Shown here: piece after piece, positions 62,051 to 64,000 of the stretch | Layout of the letters: each line of letters opens with the position of its first letter | Position numbering within the stretch: the first letter of the stretch is position 1 | Source of the DNA: Ferranicluibacter rubi | Lineage (GTDB): Bacteria > Pseudomonadota > Alphaproteobacteria > Rhizobiales > Rhizobiaceae | Reading direction: 5' to 3' | Assembly (NCBI RefSeq): GCF_011603255.1 | Contig: NZ_JAANCM010000006.1 | Coordinates: 186,001 to 250,000 of the forward strand | Length of the DNA: 64,000 nt | Program-made: the position numbers and the translations under genes | The notes under the pieces: model-generated | Database searches by the model: none | Seen by the model: only the letters and a program-made list of their open reading frames with translations | What the model was told of the DNA's origin: nothing

Positions 62051-62070
62051 AATATGATGACTATCACATT
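62051..62070. promoter_or_regulatory. Putative TetR operator 1 (imperfect)
   Basis: AATATGATG-AC-TATCACATT, same left half-site as the palindrome at 62138, with 7 of 9 bases matching in the right half. It lies 24 bp upstream of the tetR start, where binding would give autorepression. Confidence 0.55.
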
Positions 62071-62137
62071 CCGTTGTGAAAATCATCCTCACAAATTCAG
62101 AGGCTTGTCTTTGGCTATAAGATTTCTCTTGCCATAA

Positions 62138-62157
62138 AATATGATGAGCATCATATT
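62138..62157. promoter_or_regulatory. Putative TetR operator 2 (perfect)
   Basis: AATATGATG-AG-CATCATATT, perfect 9-bp arms with a 2-bp centre, 28 bp upstream of the hydrolase start. Together with the related site at 62051-62070 it forms a typical two-operator divergent TetR promoter. Confidence 0.65.
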
Positions 62158-62185
62158 ATTGATATTAGAAACTTCGGGAGGACCC

Positions 62186-63013
62186 ATGACCCACGACCCC
62201 ATTCAGTACGCAGAAACGGCATTCGGCAAACTCGCCTATCGCATCGACGGTGCTGCCGATGCGGAGCCCTTGCTCCTGCTGCAACGATTCCGCGGCACGA
62301 TCGAGGACTGGGATCCGCTGTTCATCGAGCGGCTTGCCCGGGACCATAAAGTTGTTCGCTTCGACAATGTCGGCGTTTCCCGTTCGCAGGGCGAAACGCC
62401 CGACAATGTTCCGGATATGGCCAAAGGCGCCCTCGCGCTGATGGATGCGATCGGGCTCGGCTCCGTCCACACGCTGGGATGGTCGCTCGGTGGCTATGTG
62501 GCGCAGGCCCTGGCGCTGCTCGCTCCGGACCGGGTCAAACGACTGGTGATCGCCGGTTCCGGACCGGGAGCCGTGACGGAGGGAACGCAAAAGCGTCACC
62601 CGCGGGTCAACGAGATCGCCCAGAAGAAAACGATCGAGGACGCCGATACGGTGTTTCTGTTTTCCGCCGATAGCGACAGCAGCCGGGCAGCCAGCCAAGC
62701 GAGCCTCGATCGTATCGCCAAGGCACGCACGGGAGACCTCGCCACGCAGGCGACGGCCGGCGCCCAGCTGCAGGCCATCATAAACTGGTCGGGAGGGCGG
62801 GATGCCGCAAGGCCGCGGCTTGGCGAACTGACGATGCCGATCTTGGTGGCCAACGGCACGACCGATGTCATGGTGCCGCCCTATGGCGCGTTCGTCATCT
62901 CGCAGGAAGCGCCGAACGCCAAGCTGGTTCTCTATCCAGACTCCGGCCATGGCTTTCTCTTCCAGCATATCGACGCCTTCGTCGACGAGCTGAAGGCGTT
63001 CTTTACCGCCTGA
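62186..63013 (+). CDS. Alpha/beta hydrolase under TetR control
   Basis: 275 aa. Nucleophile elbow GWSLGGYVAQALALLAPDRV (Ser), acid in VANGTTDVMVP and His in PDSGHGFLFQH. The oxyanion region reads LLLLQRFRGTIEDWDPLFIE, where most relatives have an HG motif; here it is QRFRG, as in some ester/epoxide-type hydrolases. ATG 62186 follows GGGAGGA. Two-component induction by a small hydrophobic ligand is likely given the divergent TetR. Confidence 0.86.
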   Translation: MTHDPIQYAETAFGKLAYRIDGAADAEPLLLLQRFRGTIEDWDPLFIERLARDHKVVRFDNVGVSRSQGETPDNVPDMAKGALALMDAIGLGSVHTLGWSLGGYVAQALALLAPDRVKRLVIAGSGPGAVTEGTQKRHPRVNEIAQKKTIEDADTVFLFSADSDSSRAASQASLDRIAKARTGDLATQATAGAQLQAIINWSGGRDAARPRLGELTMPILVANGTTDVMVPPYGAFVISQEAPNAKLVLYPDSGHGFLFQHIDAFVDELKAFFTA

Positions 63014-63072
63014 TGGCAGTCGCCTGAAGAGAGTGTGGTTTCGGGAGAACACCGTGCCTCGGTAAATGAAGA

Positions 63073-63096
63073 CGGCGCGGACATCGAGCCGCGCCG
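63073..63096. terminator. Hairpin downstream of the TetR-linked hydrolase
   Basis: CGGCGCGG / CCGCGCCG, perfect 8-bp arms with an 8-nt loop, about 60 bp past the stop. No T-run follows. Candidate terminator. Confidence 0.4.
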
Positions 63097-63183
63097 GACA
63101 CTCGCCCGGGAGGAGCCGGCGACGAGAACGGGGCGCGTTGACCGCGCCGGATCAGCCTATCCAAAAACGAAGTTACGGATCGA

Positions 63184-63199
63184 GGCGCCTTGGCGCCTG
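63184..63199. promoter_or_regulatory. GC-rich palindrome upstream of the MFS gene
   Basis: AGGCGCC-TT-GGCGCCT, perfect 7-bp arms, 22 bp before the MFS start. It could be an operator or a structure near the ribosome-binding site (GGGAGGGG). Function unknown. Confidence 0.35.
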
Positions 63200-63221
63200 A
63201 GCGAACCCTGGGAGGGGAAAA

Positions 63222-64000
63222 TGGAACGCACGGACGGTCGATCGACGCTGAGAGCATCGGCTCAGCACATACTGGACAATCACCCGATGGGGAGACAGCG
63301 ATGGCTCATGCTCATCGCATGCTTTCTGATCATCGCGCTCGATGGAGCAGACGTCCAATCCGCAAGCTTCATCTACCCGGAATTCGTCCGGCTATGGGGC
63401 GTGGAGAAGCCCTTTATCAGCGCCATCGTCGTCGGTGGATTGATCGCCATGGTCATCGGGGCCTCCATCGCCGGGCCGCTTGCCGACAGATACGGGCGCC
63501 GCAGCGTGGTCGGCTGGGGCGTGGCGCTTGTCTCCACGGGCACGTTTCTGGGCGCCTTCGCATGGGACGCCAACATCTTCCTGGTCATCCGGGCGTTCAC
63601 ATGCCTGGGGCTGGGCGCCATCATGCCGATCACGGTGGCCTTGATCAGCGAATTTGCCCCAACACAGAAGCGGGCACGGGTGGTGACGACGGTCTTTGCC
63701 GGCTACACGGCTGGCGCCGCCATTTCCGGTTACCTCGCAGCCGTGCTGATCCCGATGCTGGGCTGGCGCTGGTACCTCGTCGCCATCGGCGGGCTTTCTG
63801 CCGTTATGCTTCCTGTTTTCCTCAAGCTGGTGCCGGAATCCATCGGCTGGCTGGCGACGCAGCGCGATGGCGAAAGACGGGTTCGCGAGATCGTCCAGCG
63901 GGTTCTACCCGGCGCTGATATCGCAACCCTGAAGGGTACAGGCGGCGAACGCACCGAAGCGAAGGTCGGGGGTATCAAGCTGATCACCTCCAAGCGTTAT
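63222..64000 (+). CDS. MFS transporter, aromatic-acid:H+ symporter-like (cut by the right edge)
   Basis: At least 259 codons with no stop before the window ends. MFS features: first membrane segment LMLIACFLIIALDGADVQSA (the DGxD motif typical of AAHS carriers), loop 2-3 motif GPLADRYGRRSVVG, AFTCLGLGAIMPITVALISE and PESIGWLATQRDGERR. The ATG follows GGGAGGGGAAA. AAHS members take up benzoate-, vanillate- or related aromatic acids. The gene is rightward like the hydrolase, and they may be functionally linked. Confidence 0.88.

Overview
The window looks like accessory DNA from an alphaproteobacterium of the Rhizobiales, probably Rhizobiaceae. I infer this from the high GC content, the dense ATGA/GTGA-overlapped operons, the rhizobial-type catabolic and ABC-transport gene families, and an IRO-like iron box (TGA-N9-TCA). 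About 66 protein genes are visible. There is no rRNA, tRNA, IS element, phage gene or CRISPR array. Six separate ABC uptake systems in 64 kb suggest a chromid or megaplasmid specialised in nutrient scavenging, but replicon type cannot be read from the sequence.

Layout. (1) 1-6.7 kb: catecholate-siderophore transport. It holds the N-terminus of a TonB-dependent receptor, an AraC regulator, fepB-entS-fepD-fepG homologues and an Sfp/EntD-type phosphopantetheinyl transferase. The matching FepC ATPase and the siderophore synthetases are not in the window. (2) 6.7-18.8 kb: a catabolic locus with a D-amino-acid-type aminotransferase, the three 5-oxoprolinase subunits PxpA/B/C, two FCD-GntR regulators, a D-2-hydroxyacid dehydrogenase, two creatinase-fold M24 proteins, a VOC protein, a DUF1989 protein and a polar-amino-acid ABC importer. 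(3) 18.8-35.1 kb: carbohydrate use. It holds a CUT1 ABC importer, PfkB kinase, DhnA/LsrF-type aldolase, DeoR regulator, then a six-gene operon (IolE-like TIM barrel, Gfo/Idh, second TIM barrel, alpha/beta hydrolase, pentose-phosphate-epimerase-like protein, ROK kinase), a second Gfo/Idh gene, an esterase and a LacI regulator. (4) 35.4-38.8 kb: cysteine hydrolase, GlxA/AraC regulator, a Fic protein preceded by three copies of an 11-bp repeat, and a poorly coding gap. (5) 38.8-53.8 kb: organosulfur scavenging. A leftward operon carries an AtsK-type sulfate-ester dioxygenase, an SsuABC-like importer with two permeases and a DszA/NtaA-type monooxygenase, followed by a PhzF-like gene. A rightward operon puts DszA-like and DszC-like monooxygenases at either end of a complete Liv-type importer. 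(6) 53.9-60.7 kb: LysR regulator, RraA-family aldolase and a Dpp/Opp-type importer with a fused double ATPase. (7) 61-64 kb: small membrane protein, TetR regulator with a clear palindromic operator, alpha/beta hydrolase, and an MFS transporter cut by the right edge.

How the parts work together. Most modules have the same design: importer, enzymes and a local regulator. Likely operators can be seen in several: an IRO box, a shared TGGTRTACTG motif in the two divergent promoters of region 2, CGAAAGAAA-like repeats in region 3, inverted repeats beside LysR genes, and a TetR palindrome. Stem-loops lie directly after two substrate-binding-protein genes, where they could set expression ratios. The best candidate for an undescribed system is region 2, which combines 5-oxoprolinase subunits with creatinase-fold and DUF1989 enzymes and a dedicated importer. 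The paired Gfo/TIM-barrel sugar pathway (region 3) and the DszA/Liv/DszC module (region 5) come next.
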